Below, in pieces: positions 1-9,560 of a stretch of 47,735 nucleotides of DNA; positions within the stretch are counted from its first letter, which is position 1, and every line of letters starts with the position of its first letter. The stretch is taken from positions 1-47,735 of the forward strand of contig JASDSY010000033.1 of NCBI GenBank assembly GCA_041441465.1. The letters run 5' to 3'. This DNA comes from JASDSY01 sp041441465. Its GTDB lineage: Bacteria > Muiribacteriota > UBA9980. Both the position numbers and the translations under genes were made by a program. The notes below the pieces were generated by a model. The model made no database searches. It was given only the letters and a program-made list of their open reading frames with translations, and was not told where the DNA came from.

Positions 1-176
1 TTTATGCTTATTTTTTCAAATATCAATAGTTTTAATGGAGATTTCACACAGTCTCCAAACTTAATTAAAAAAATTGGTTAATTTGATAAGCCGAAAAATT
101 TAATTTTGTTATATGATTTTTTATTAGATTATTAAAGAGTTAATTTTGCGCTGCAATATTTCGTGGAAGTTGGTTT

Positions 177-908
177 ATGATGAGTAATATGGTAAATAGA
201 GAAAAAATATGGCAGTTATTTTTTAAGAAAAAAGGGCTTATAAAATATACGTCGCATCGCGATTTGATAACGAGCTTTTATATCGGAATCGTCCGCGCGG
301 CGCTGCCTGTTATTTATACTGAAGGGTTTTCGAAGAAGCCGAAAGTGGTATTCGGTCCGGCGCTTGCGCTCGGCGTGGCTTCTGAGTGCGAGATCGCGAA
401 TGTTTACATTAAAAGCGAAGCTGAATTTGATGAAAAAGAGATTTTAAATAAGTTAAATTCTTCGATGACTTCCGGATATGAATTTTACGGCGTTAAGGAA
501 TTTGCCGTACTTAAGGACGCTGACAGCGCGATTGAAAAAATAAAGGCGTTTTCATATAGATATGAATTATCATTCACTGAGAACGATAACATAAAACAGC
601 CGGCCGATTTTGATCCTGCCGGACTGCTCGCTTTTATCAAGGCAAACATCGGCGGGTTTATGGCCGCAGGCGAATTTATGGCGGATCATAACGCCAAACT
701 GAAAAATATAAGGCCGTACGTCAATAAATTGGAAATAAAGGAAACTAAAATTTCAGAACGCGGACTTGAATTGGCTCTTGATGTCGAGATGCTGACTATG
801 AACAATAGTTCAATAAAACCGCATCTTTTATTTCAGGCTCTGCTTGGCGCTGATTTTAAAAAATTAATATATGATTATAATATATTGAAAACAGCCAATA
901 TTTATTAG
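177..908 (+). CDS. Radical-SAM-linked DUF2344 protein (TIGR03936-like)
   Basis: A 243-residue protein whose opening, with the motif KYTSHRDL near residues 23-30 followed by a stretch containing YTEGFSKKPKVVFGPALALGV, is typical of the DUF2344/TIGR03936 family. Members usually sit beside, or are fused to, a B12-binding radical SAM protein, and are commonly followed by ribonuclease E/G, as here. The biochemical role is not established; a link to tRNA or rRNA modification is only suggested by context. No radical SAM gene is visible in the 176 bases upstream, although the window edge limits this. A GGAAG lies about nine bases before the ATG at 177; an adjacent ATG at 180 is equally possible. Family call is fairly secure, function is not. 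Confidence 0.8.
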   Translation: MMSNMVNREKIWQLFFKKKGLIKYTSHRDLITSFYIGIVRAALPVIYTEGFSKKPKVVFGPALALGVASECEIANVYIKSEAEFDEKEILNKLNSSMTSGYEFYGVKEFAVLKDADSAIEKIKAFSYRYELSFTENDNIKQPADFDPAGLLAFIKANIGGFMAAGEFMADHNAKLKNIRPYVNKLEIKETKISERGLELALDVEMLTMNNSSIKPHLLFQALLGADFKKLIYDYNILKTANIY

Positions 909-1175
909 AATTTCATGATATTTTAATAGAGCTGCAGGATTTTTTTTATAGTATATGAAATCATGTTTTTTTAAGTAGTGGAATATTCATAAAATTCGAA
1001 TTTTAAGGCAGGAGCTTTTGTTTTAACTAAAAAAATTCAACAGGAACAATATTTTAAAGAATTCGGCTTTATTATTCATTGATGTTTGGAGTATTGATTA
1101 ATAAAAATCAGAAAAAATTGAATGTTAAGAAATTAATAAATTTTATAATTATTTAAGTTTGGAAGGGTGGCTTCT

Positions 1176-2657
1176 TTGGATAAGAAAATTGTAATCAGAG
1201 TTGATGAAAGCGATAATGAGACGCAGATTGCGATATTGGAAGACGGCCGGCTTGTCGAGTTTTATATCGAGCGCGAGGACGCGCAGCAGCTCGTCGGCAA
1301 CATATATAAGGGAAAGGTTTCAAATGTCCTTTCCGGAATGCAGTCGGCGTTTGTCGACGTCGGCATTGAAAAAGACGTATTTTTGCATATAGGCGACATT
1401 GACTGCCTTAAAAATCTTGAGGAATCGGGAGAATATACCGAAAATGATTTTAAGTCGCTCACAATTAAAGATGTGCTTCAGGTCGGTCAGGAAATAATAG
1501 TACAGATCATGAAAGACCCGCTCGGCACTAAAGGCGCGCGCGGCACGACTTATATTACGCTTCCCGGACGCTATTGCGTGCTTTTGCCGAATGACAAACA
1601 TGTCGGCGTTTCGAAAAAAATTCCTGACGAAGGCCAGCGTAACCGCCTTAAAGCGATAGGCGAAAAGATATGCCCGAAAGAGATGGGCCTTATAATAAGG
1701 ACTGTCGCATCGAATGTCGATGAGGCTGAGATTATAGCCGATATAGAATTTTTGCTTCAATTATGGTCGAAAATAGTTACGCGTATCCATAAATCAGGGC
1801 CTTATGCGCTGATCCACAACGAACTCAGCATACCGCTTAAAATTTCCCGCGATTTGTTCACTCCTGATATATCTGAATTCATAGTAGATTCAGAGGTTTT
1901 ATATAACAAGCTTTATGAATATTTCGACTATATGGCGCCGCGCGAAAAGGATAAATTAAAATTATACTCCGAAGAGGTCCCGATATTTGAGAAATTGGGA
2001 ATCGAGCGTCAGATCGAGCGAATGCTCCAACCGCGCGTGTGGCTGAATTGCGGCGGTTATATAATAATCCAGAAAACGGAAGCGCTTACGGCGATAGATG
2101 TCAATACCGGCAAATTTACGGGTGAATCTGACCTCGAAGATACGGTATTTAAGACAAACCTCGATGCGGCGTATGAAATAGCACGGCAGGTGCGTCTGCG
2201 CGATATCGGCGGCATAATAATAATAGATTTTATAGACATGAACCGCGAAGACCATAAAAACAAAATAATGAACGTAATCAACGATTTATTTAAAAAAGAC
2301 CGTTCGCAGACTACGATAATTGGCATCACAGAATTCGGCCTGGTTGAAATCACCAGAAAACGCGTTTCAAAATCAATTAACGAGGTCATGCTTCAGTCAT
2401 GTCCATACTGCAAAGGCAGCGGACGCGTTTCGTCGGCCAAACTCGTCGCTAATAAAGCGCGAAACGAAGTCAAAAAGATGGCTAAAACATGCGAGTGTGA
2501 ATCGATATTGGTGAGCGTTAACCCGGAAGTGGCGGCTTGCCTTATGGGGGTTGACGGCGAAAAATTGCGGCTTCTGGAAAAAATGGCCGGAAAATTCGTC
2601 TATGTGCGCCCCGAAGAATCGTATCATACGGAGCAGATTCAGATTATACTAAAATAG
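1176..2657 (+). CDS. rng: Ribonuclease E/G family endoribonuclease
   Basis: Single-strand-specific endoribonuclease used in 5S/16S rRNA maturation and mRNA decay. The N-terminal part carries an S1 RNA-binding domain (residues about 35-120, with GNIYKGKVSNVLSGMQSAFVDVG). The catalytic DNase-I-like part shows the two acidic metal-binding stretches AIDVN and IIDFIDM. Near residue 400 is the CPYCKGSG zinc-link motif that dimerises the family. At about 493 residues it is RNase G length, without the long disordered C-terminal scaffold of RNase E. A GTG at 1167 abuts the GGAAGG Shine-Dalgarno and is a poor start. The TTG at 1176 lies nine bases downstream of it and gives a protein beginning MDKKIVIR, so I prefer it. 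It follows the DUF2344 gene, a common pairing. Confidence 0.93.
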   Translation: MDKKIVIRVDESDNETQIAILEDGRLVEFYIEREDAQQLVGNIYKGKVSNVLSGMQSAFVDVGIEKDVFLHIGDIDCLKNLEESGEYTENDFKSLTIKDVLQVGQEIIVQIMKDPLGTKGARGTTYITLPGRYCVLLPNDKHVGVSKKIPDEGQRNRLKAIGEKICPKEMGLIIRTVASNVDEAEIIADIEFLLQLWSKIVTRIHKSGPYALIHNELSIPLKISRDLFTPDISEFIVDSEVLYNKLYEYFDYMAPREKDKLKLYSEEVPIFEKLGIERQIERMLQPRVWLNCGGYIIIQKTEALTAIDVNTGKFTGESDLEDTVFKTNLDAAYEIARQVRLRDIGGIIIIDFIDMNREDHKNKIMNVINDLFKKDRSQTTIIGITEFGLVEITRKRVSKSINEVMLQSCPYCKGSGRVSSAKLVANKARNEVKKMAKTCECESILVSVNPEVAACLMGVDGEKLRLLEKMAGKFVYVRPEESYHTEQIQIILK

Positions 2658-2850
2658 CTATTCAAACTATTATGTGACAGATTGCATTGGTTTAAAGCGA
2701 ATTTAAATGTCATCTAATTAATAAATTAACCAAGAATGCCGAGAGATTGATTATTATGCGGCCATAAGCTTAAATTGTTATAAAACAATATTTTTATTAA
2801 TTTAAAAATTTTGACTTTCATAATATCTATAAATTTAATGAGGAGGAATT

Positions 2851-3078
2851 ATGCCGATATTTGAATTTAAGTGCGCGAAATGCGAAAAGACTTTCGAGAA
2901 GATACAAAGTTCGAAAGCGCCGAATCCGGATTGCCCTGAGTGCGGCCACAATAAAACTGAGAAATTGATATCGGTTTTTGGTTTCAAGGGTACAGGCGAA
3001 GGAGCAAAAAGCTCCGCGTCGCTTGACGGCTGCGGCAGCTGCAGCACGCATAATTGCGGCTCGTGCGGATGCCATTAA
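2851..3078 (+). CDS. FmdB-type zinc ribbon protein
   Basis: A 75-residue protein starting MPIFEFKCAKC. It has a four-cysteine zinc ribbon (C8, C11, C28, C31), a short linker, and a cysteine/glycine-rich C-terminal tail ending GSCGCH. This is the FmdB/CxxC_CXXC_SSSS family, named after a putative regulator of formamidase and amidase genes; the real function of most members is unknown. A very strong AGGAGGAA site lies just upstream of the ATG, which fixes the start. It lies in its own intergenic space after rng and is followed by a strong hairpin terminator. Confidence 0.85.
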   Translation: MPIFEFKCAKCEKTFEKIQSSKAPNPDCPECGHNKTEKLISVFGFKGTGEGAKSSASLDGCGSCSTHNCGSCGCH

Positions 3079-3190
3079 TTCATTTATAGTAAGAAAATAA
3101 ACCACATAAACACTGGCTCAACGGGAAATGTTTGTAATTATTAAGTTTAAAAACGCTCACTGTTTTAGCCGGATATAAAAATAAACAAAA

Positions 3191-3239
3191 AAAATCAAAA
3201 GAAGGCCTTAAATTATTTTCAGGGCCTTCTTTTGATTTT
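3191..3239 (+). terminator. Rho-independent terminator
   Basis: A perfect 17-bp inverted repeat (3191-3207 with 3223-3239), loop of 15 bases. The core pair is GAAGGCC/GGCCTTC and the outer pair is A-rich/T-rich, giving a U-run on the 3' arm. It lies 113 bases after the zinc-ribbon gene stop and just before the promoter of the HEAT-repeat operon, so it separates the two transcription units. Confidence 0.9.
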
Positions 3240-3287
3240 AAGATAATATCTTTTATTGTGAATATATTAAAAAATTAACATATTTTA

Positions 3288-3316
3288 TTGACAAACAATT
3301 TTTAACTTGATATAAT
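3288..3316 (+). promoter_or_regulatory. Consensus sigma70-type promoter of the HEAT/ABC operon
   Basis: TTGACA at 3288-3293, a 17-base spacer, and TATAAT at 3311-3316: a perfect match to the housekeeping consensus at optimal spacing. Transcription would start near 3323, leaving a leader of about 100 bases before the ATG at 3422. The gap from 3079 to 3421 therefore holds one terminator, this promoter and the leader. I see no riboswitch in it. Confidence 0.85.
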
Positions 3317-3421
3317 TCTTCGATTGCATCAGTTGAGTTAAAAATTAAATTAATGCTATTTTAGAGGAATTTTATATAAGTTCGGGCCTGAAAATATCCA
3401 TGAAAAAAAGAGTCAAAAAAT

Positions 3422-6157
3422 ATGGCTGTAGAAGAAAATGAACAAAATTTAGACGGTTTTGAACCGGAACAAAAAAATGATGACTCGCTTTCGGCGGATC
3501 AGATCCTGAAGAATCTGAAAAACACCGATCCGAAGGTAAGATGTGAGGCCATAACCGCTCTTTCGCAAGTAAAGAACAAAAGAGTCGTCAATCTTTTAAT
3601 AAACTGCCTTAAAGATCCTATATGGACAAACAGGCAGGCTGCGGCAAACTCGCTTATCGAAATAGGCCAGATTGCCATCGAACCGCTTATAGCGGTAGCC
3701 AACAGTGAAAACGAAGATATCCGTTTCTGGTGCATAAGGGTGCTTGGCGCCCTCGGCGGCGAAGGTCTCGACGTGCTTTCTAAAATGATTGACGAACCGG
3801 ACCGCGATATGCGCCTGCACATTATTAAAAGCCTTGGGACTACAGGCCAGGCCAACGCGGCTGATGCGCTTATCCATTGCATTGGCGATTCCGATTGGGC
3901 TGTTCGTAAACATGCGGCGGAAGGCCTCGAAAAAATAGGTGCTCCGGCGGTCGCCAAACTTCAGAAAGCTTTTCAGGATAATCTCGGCTCGCTCGGAAAT
4001 GATGATATTTGTTACTGGGCGCTTAAAGTGCTCGGGTTTATATTAAAAAAAGACGCCATTCCGACGTTCGTCAATTTGATGAAGCATCCGGATAATAACA
4101 TAAGGTTTTATGCGGTCGGCGGCTTAGGTGAAACGCGCTGCGAAGAGGCGATAGACCCTCTTATAAGCGCGCTTTCTGACCAGGCATGGCTCGTCCGCCG
4201 TCATTCTTTCGAAATGATCCAGATTATAGGTGAAATGGCGATTCCTAAATTGAAACAGGCATTCGTCGACGGCAACGACGACATAAAATATTGGGCCGTA
4301 AGGCTTATTGCACTGATTTTAAAGGGCAATTCAATTGAAATTTTAAAGAAACTATTAAGTACGCCGCATAAGGAAATTCGTTATTTCGTAGTATCGGCGC
4401 TTGGCGAGACCGACGATCCGCGCGCTATTCCGATACTGGTCGAGATGTTCAAAGATGATTTCTGGCAGATTCGTCAGAAAGCCGCTGAAATGATAGCGAG
4501 TATTAAATTTCGCGCAATCCCGCAGGTTACAAAGACGCTTTCTAATGAATCAGAGGATGTCCGTTATTGGGCAATACAGTCTCTGGGCATGATAGGCGGC
4601 GAAGCGATGGGGCCGCTCTTAAAGCTTCTGGCACATCCTGATAAGCGCATGAGGCTTTTTGCCGTGAAGGCGCTGGGAACTCTGCAGAATTCGGAAGTTA
4701 TAGAGCCGCTCATTGGAGCCCTTGGCGATAAATCATGGCCTGTAAGAGTTTCGGCGGCCGATAATCTCGAAAGAATCGGCGAATACGCCATAAGACCGCT
4801 TATTAAGGCGATAGGTTCCGATAACACGGATATAAGCTTCTGGTCTCAGAAAATTTTGCAGAATTTCGGTGATAAAGCTGTCCAGACGCTTATTAACAGC
4901 TTGCAGGATAAAGCTGATAAATACAGGCCGCATACTATAAAGGCGCTCGGCAGGATCGGCACTAAAAATTCGATTAAGCCGCTTCTTGAAATAATATCTG
5001 CTGGCATAATCGAGGAATGCGAAGTCATACTGGAATCGCTTAGCGATATAAAAAACGGTCAGCTTATTGAATACTTGCTTGAAACTGTGGCGACTACCGA
5101 TGACGGCAATGTCGTAACTTGGGTTTCCCAGATTTTATCGACCGTAAAGGATGCCGGCAAGACTGTATATTTTAAGGCATTGAAACATGAAAATATAAGT
5201 GTCAGGATACAGGCATGTAAGCTTCTGGCGAGCTACGAAGGCGACGACATATTGAAAGCCTTGTGGTTTGCGATGCAGGATAAAGTTTTAGAGGTAAGGA
5301 TTCAGGCAATTAAATCGGTCGGCGAAATCGGCCAGGGCTTGAATGTCATACCGTATCTTTTAAAATTGATTAAGGATCAGGAAATTCTCGTAAGACTCGA
5401 AGTTTATAAACTTCTTGCGAAAATTGGCGCGCCTGCCTCGATGATGCCTCTTCTTGAGGCTTACCAGCAGGAAACACCTGAAAATCAGGTCCGCGTAATG
5501 AACTCGTTCAAAGAAATCGAATCGACTAATTTCATGATTTCAACGCTTTCGATTCTTGACTCGGTAGATGAGCAGATGCGTCCTTTGATTTTAAAAATAG
5601 TTGGTCACGTTTGCGATTCGCCGCTTAAGCGCGACATGCTCATTAAAAATTTTGAAACGTCAACACCGCAGACGGTATACTGGATTATCCAGGTGCTTAG
5701 CAAGTTCGATGATGAACAGATACCTGAAGCGTTGATAAAATTGCTTGAACGCGAAGACGTGTTTGAATGTTCCGTTCAGGCGCTTTCTAAATATCTCACA
5801 ACTGATGGCTCACGAAACTTTGTCGTTCGTGAAAAGGTAAACAACGCTCTAACCAAGGCCGGCATTAAGGTTATAAAGCCGCTTCTTAATTGTGTTGATA
5901 AAACAGATGAGTTTATGAAAATGAACGCTTTCCAAATTATCGAGAATATGGGCGAACAAATTCAGGAAATTCTTAAGGAAGTTGCGGCTGATAAATCAAA
6001 TCAGGGTTATACACTGGCGGTCGAATTATTAGGAAGTATAACCAGATCAGCAAGAGCCGGCGGAGTTACACAAAAATGGACTCCGAAACTTAAAGATGCT
6101 GGTCCGAAAACAGATGATCAAATTGAAAGGGAAATGGCAAAAGCCAAAATCAAATGA
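3422..6157 (+). CDS. Large HEAT-repeat protein
   Basis: A 911-residue protein built almost entirely of HEAT / PBS-lyase-type repeats of roughly 31-38 residues. Units such as IEPLIAVANSENEDIRFWCIRVLGALGG recur from about residue 25 to about 840. The end is a short basic tail. There is no signal peptide or membrane segment, so it should be a cytoplasmic alpha-solenoid scaffold. HEAT solenoids bind proteins or nucleic acids; no catalytic motif is seen and no substrate can be named. Its stop overlaps the next gene's start by 4 bases (ATGA), so its translation is coupled to a sugar-type ABC permease, an unusual partner. The start is assigned from the ATG at 3422, with only a weak AAGAG upstream. 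Confidence 0.85.
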   Translation: MAVEENEQNLDGFEPEQKNDDSLSADQILKNLKNTDPKVRCEAITALSQVKNKRVVNLLINCLKDPIWTNRQAAANSLIEIGQIAIEPLIAVANSENEDIRFWCIRVLGALGGEGLDVLSKMIDEPDRDMRLHIIKSLGTTGQANAADALIHCIGDSDWAVRKHAAEGLEKIGAPAVAKLQKAFQDNLGSLGNDDICYWALKVLGFILKKDAIPTFVNLMKHPDNNIRFYAVGGLGETRCEEAIDPLISALSDQAWLVRRHSFEMIQIIGEMAIPKLKQAFVDGNDDIKYWAVRLIALILKGNSIEILKKLLSTPHKEIRYFVVSALGETDDPRAIPILVEMFKDDFWQIRQKAAEMIASIKFRAIPQVTKTLSNESEDVRYWAIQSLGMIGGEAMGPLLKLLAHPDKRMRLFAVKALGTLQNSEVIEPLIGALGDKSWPVRVSAADNLERIGEYAIRPLIKAIGSDNTDISFWSQKILQNFGDKAVQTLINSLQDKADKYRPHTIKALGRIGTKNSIKPLLEIISAGIIEECEVILESLSDIKNGQLIEYLLETVATTDDGNVVTWVSQILSTVKDAGKTVYFKALKHENISVRIQACKLLASYEGDDILKALWFAMQDKVLEVRIQAIKSVGEIGQGLNVIPYLLKLIKDQEILVRLEVYKLLAKIGAPASMMPLLEAYQQETPENQVRVMNSFKEIESTNFMISTLSILDSVDEQMRPLILKIVGHVCDSPLKRDMLIKNFETSTPQTVYWIIQVLSKFDDEQIPEALIKLLEREDVFECSVQALSKYLTTDGSRNFVVREKVNNALTKAGIKVIKPLLNCVDKTDEFMKMNAFQIIENMGEQIQEILKEVAADKSNQGYTLAVELLGSITRSARAGGVTQKWTPKLKDAGPKTDDQIEREMAKAKIK

Positions 6158-7041
6158 ACAAAAAATCATTCTGGAAAAACTGCGATTGGGCCGCTTACGG
6201 CTATCTTTTACCAGCGCTTATGATTATCGCTACATTTCATATGCTGCCGATAATTTACGCGTTGTTTATTTCCGTCCATTCGGGCGGTATGACCGATTAT
6301 TTTCAAAAATATGTCGGGTTGAATAACTACAAATGGATTTTGACGAACAAACATTTCTGGTATTCTATGTGGAATACTCTTTATTATGTTGTCGGCAGCG
6401 TCCCGACCCAGATATTTTTATCGCTTTTTATAGCGATTTTGCTTAATCAGAAAATAAAAGGCATTGAAACTTATCGAATTATTTATTTTTTACCTGTTAT
6501 TACATCTATTAACGCCATATCGATAGTATGGAATTATATGTATCGTAATGACGGTATATTAAACTCATTGTTCGGGCTCATAACAGGCATGCCCGGGCCT
6601 AACTGGCTGTTGGACCCTAATTGGGCGATGCCGGCTATCATAATAATGTCTGTATGGAAAGGGCTCGGCTATAACGTAATAATATTTCTCGCCGGGCTTC
6701 AGAGTGTGCCGCCGTCTCTTTATGACGCGGCTAAAATCGACGGCGCCGGACGCTGGAAAACATTCTGGAATGTTACATGGCCGATGATATCACCGACGAC
6801 ATTCTTCGTGCTTATCATGTCAACTATATCATCGTTTCAGGTTTTCGCTCAAGTGTATATGATGACGGGCGGCGGACCTCAGGAATCGACGACGGTTATT
6901 ATATTCTACCTCTATCAGCTTGCGTATGTCGAACATAAGATGGGCAAAGCTTCGGCTTTAGCGTTCATACTCTTCCTGATAATATTCGCGATCACTTATT
7001 TCCAGAAAAAATATGCCGGTAAGAAGGTGCACTACTCATGA
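6154..7041 (+). CDS. Carbohydrate ABC transporter permease, MalF/UgpA type
   Basis: A 295-residue inner-membrane permease with about six hydrophobic segments. The cytoplasmic EAA loop that contacts the ATPase reads YDAAKIDGAGRWKTFWNVTWP-like around residues 190-210, characteristic of the MalF/UgpA/MsmF branch of CUT1 sugar importers. It overlaps the HEAT gene upstream and the second permease downstream by 4 bases each, so the three are co-translated. The substrate cannot be predicted; family 1 importers carry oligosaccharides, glycerol phosphate or polyols. No ATPase gene is in this cluster, so a shared MsmK/UgpC-type ATPase elsewhere in the genome is likely. Confidence 0.92.
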   Translation: MNKKSFWKNCDWAAYGYLLPALMIIATFHMLPIIYALFISVHSGGMTDYFQKYVGLNNYKWILTNKHFWYSMWNTLYYVVGSVPTQIFLSLFIAILLNQKIKGIETYRIIYFLPVITSINAISIVWNYMYRNDGILNSLFGLITGMPGPNWLLDPNWAMPAIIIMSVWKGLGYNVIIFLAGLQSVPPSLYDAAKIDGAGRWKTFWNVTWPMISPTTFFVLIMSTISSFQVFAQVYMMTGGGPQESTTVIIFYLYQLAYVEHKMGKASALAFILFLIIFAITYFQKKYAGKKVHYS

Positions 7042-7937
7042 TGAAATCCATGAAAACAGAAGAAAACGTAATAAAAGCTTTTATCCATGTGCTTTTAATA
7101 GTCGGCGCAATCACAATGTTGGCGCCTTTTATATGGATGATGCTTACATCATTTAAAACTAAGCTTGAAGCTGTCGATTCCACAATACTCTGGCCGGGTA
7201 AATTGACACTGCAAAGCATTTCACTTGCCTGGAAAAGTTCGGCATCGTTCGGCGATTTTTTAAATACGATATTCATCAACTATACGACGGCATGGCATAA
7301 GGCGCCATTCTTTCAGTATTTTTTAAATACCGTATTCGTCGCTATCGCCTGCACTGTTTTGCAGCTTATTACAAGCTCGCTTGCGGCATATGCTTTTTCA
7401 TTTATGAATTTCCACGGAAAAGATTTTCTTTTCGCGCTTTTGATGGGAACAATGATGGTGCCTCAGCAGGTTTTGCTTGTACCGGATTATTTCATATTGA
7501 AACAGCTCGGCTGGCTTAACTCGTTTCTTGCGCTCATTGTGCCCTGGTGCGCAGGTTTTTTTGGAATATTCCTGCTCCGTCAGTTCTTTATGACGCTTCC
7601 GAAGGACCTGTGGGATGCCGCGCGAATTGACGGGTGTTCTAGGTTTAAATTCTTCTATAAGATACTTTTGCCTCTTTCGACGGCGCCTCTTACTACAATT
7701 GCCATATTCACGTTTGTCGGAAACTGGAATTCATTCTTGTGGCCGTTATTCGTTACGAACGATCAAACTTTTTATACATTGCAGGTCGGGTTATCTAATT
7801 TTAACCAGGCCGAAGGAACACAATGGGAGCTTTTGATGGCAGCTTCAACCTTTTGCATTCTGCCGCTTTTGATATTGTTTTTCTTCGCTCAGAAGCAATT
7901 TATACAGGGTATTGCTCATACCGGGTCTAAGGAATAA
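7038..7937 (+). CDS. Carbohydrate ABC transporter permease, MalG/UgpE type
   Basis: A 299-residue permease, partner of the preceding gene. It has a first membrane segment near residues 17-38, several later hydrophobic segments, and the EAA loop WDAARIDGCSRFKFFYKILLP-like near residues 190-210. The stretch between the first two membrane spans is long, as is common in UgpE-like permeases. Start is by the ATGA overlap with the upstream gene. With the MalF-type partner it forms the transmembrane heterodimer; the binding protein is encoded 97 bases downstream. Confidence 0.92.
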   Translation: MMKSMKTEENVIKAFIHVLLIVGAITMLAPFIWMMLTSFKTKLEAVDSTILWPGKLTLQSISLAWKSSASFGDFLNTIFINYTTAWHKAPFFQYFLNTVFVAIACTVLQLITSSLAAYAFSFMNFHGKDFLFALLMGTMMVPQQVLLVPDYFILKQLGWLNSFLALIVPWCAGFFGIFLLRQFFMTLPKDLWDAARIDGCSRFKFFYKILLPLSTAPLTTIAIFTFVGNWNSFLWPLFVTNDQTFYTLQVGLSNFNQAEGTQWELLMAASTFCILPLLILFFFAQKQFIQGIAHTGSKE

Positions 7938-8034
7938 AATTAATGAATTCGAGTTCACATGCGAAAGGCCTGGCTGGATAATAGCCGGGCAAGCGGCAAA
8001 AATATAAACAGAGAAAGTGCGGTAATGATGCGTT

Positions 8035-9459
8035 ATGAATTCAAATGTAAGTAATATGATAAAAAAAATTTCATTAAGACGTTTGTCAGTAATTTTTTTA
8101 TTGATAACGGCAGTATCTCTTTCGTTTTTCTTTCAGGGCTGCGGGCCTAAAAAAAGACAGCCGCAATATACGGCTGACGGAAAGCTGAAAATAGTTTTCT
8201 GGCACTCGATGGCCGGCCCGCTCGGCGATGTGCTGAACAAAATGATAGACGAGTTTAATAAGACAAATAAAGACAATGTTTTTGTTAAAAGCGAGTTTAT
8301 AGGTGAATACGGCACTTTAAACCAGAAAATCGCGGCGGCTGTTTTCGCTGAAATACCGCCTCATATATCGCAGGTGTATGAAACATGGACGCTTCAGCTG
8401 AAAAATGAGAAAGCCGTCGTTAATCTTGACAAATTCATAGACAGCAAAGAAGTCGGCATTGATAAAAATGATATAGTGCCGGCGCTTTTGAAAAATGTGA
8501 CAATCGACGGCAGCGTTTATTCGATGCCTTTCAATAAAAGTATTCCGGTATTATATTACAACAAACATTTATTTAAATGTGCAGGGCTCGATCCTGATAA
8601 ATCTCCAGCTACATGGGATGAATACAACGAATACGGCAAGAAGCTCACAATGGTCGAAATGAAAAAGGGTTTTTTCTTTTCCGAATACATGAATCGTGAG
8701 GAATACGAAAAAGTGAACGGCGCCGAAAGTTTTCCGCCTAAAGGAAAGACTGTTATATGGGGTACTGCATTTATGCCGGACCCGTGGTCATTTGAAAACC
8801 TAATAGTTCAAAACGGCGGCAAGATCATAAGCGATAACGGCAAAAAAAGCCTTATTAATTCGCCTGAGGCTGTTGAAGCGGCAAGTCAGCTTGTCGGCAA
8901 AATCATAACTCATAAGTTCGGCATCAGGACGTCAGGGCGCGAGCATCAGAATGAATTCATTTCAGGGCGCGTCGGCATGATCGAAGGCACGATAGTTTCA
9001 AAGGTATTTATTCAAAAAGACGTTAAATTTCCTTTCGGAATGGAACTATTGCCGGGCAGGAAATTCCATACATCGGTGCTTTCAGGAACTAACGTCGCTA
9101 TTTACTCCGGTTTTACGCCTGAAGAAGAACTCGCAGCCTGGAAATTCATAAAATGGTTTACCGATACCGAGAGGACGGCGCATTGGGGCGTTAAAACCAC
9201 TTATATGCCCGTGCGCAAATCGGCTTATAATACAGATCTCGTGAAGGAAACTATAAAGAAAGACCCTAACATGAAGGTTGCCCTTACGATGCTCGACGGA
9301 ATAGAATTCGAACCGCAGGTCGCTTCATGGTTCGAATGCCGCGGTATTTTATCGAAAGCCACGGAAGCTATTGTCAGCACAACAGACCTTAAAAATATTA
9401 AAGGAATTCTCGATAAAGCGGCAGCTGAGATGGATCAGGTTCTTTCGGAAGAAGAATAA
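8035..9459 (+). CDS. Extracellular solute-binding lipoprotein (family 1)
   Basis: A 474-residue binding protein of the CUT1 sugar ABC importer. The N terminus has a basic stretch, a hydrophobic helix and a lipobox FFFQGC with Cys36 as the predicted lipid anchor. The mature part begins with a family-1 binding-protein fold (KIVFWHSMAGP, then DEFNK, and later SMPFNKSIPVLYYNKHLF), most like UgpB-type glycerol-phosphate or oligosaccharide binders. The substrate is not determinable. Start is the ATG at 8035 after a weak GAGAAAG; an in-frame ATG at 8056 would also leave a complete signal peptide. It follows the two permease genes and probably shares their transcript. Confidence 0.9.
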   Translation: MNSNVSNMIKKISLRRLSVIFLLITAVSLSFFFQGCGPKKRQPQYTADGKLKIVFWHSMAGPLGDVLNKMIDEFNKTNKDNVFVKSEFIGEYGTLNQKIAAAVFAEIPPHISQVYETWTLQLKNEKAVVNLDKFIDSKEVGIDKNDIVPALLKNVTIDGSVYSMPFNKSIPVLYYNKHLFKCAGLDPDKSPATWDEYNEYGKKLTMVEMKKGFFFSEYMNREEYEKVNGAESFPPKGKTVIWGTAFMPDPWSFENLIVQNGGKIISDNGKKSLINSPEAVEAASQLVGKIITHKFGIRTSGREHQNEFISGRVGMIEGTIVSKVFIQKDVKFPFGMELLPGRKFHTSVLSGTNVAIYSGFTPEEELAAWKFIKWFTDTERTAHWGVKTTYMPVRKSAYNTDLVKETIKKDPNMKVALTMLDGIEFEPQVASWFECRGILSKATEAIVSTTDLKNIKGILDKAAAEMDQVLSEEE

Positions 9460-9560
9460 GCTAGGTAAAAGATAAAAGTGAAGAAATATTCATATGTAGA
9501 AATTGATCGAATTTATAAATAGAGCATATGTATATGGTAAGAGGTAGGTAAGAATACTTG

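Noticed and set aside
3400..3441. Short ORF of 13 codons overlapping the start of the HEAT gene
   Set aside because: No Shine-Dalgarno site and the ORF is too short and out of frame; probably chance in an A-rich leader.
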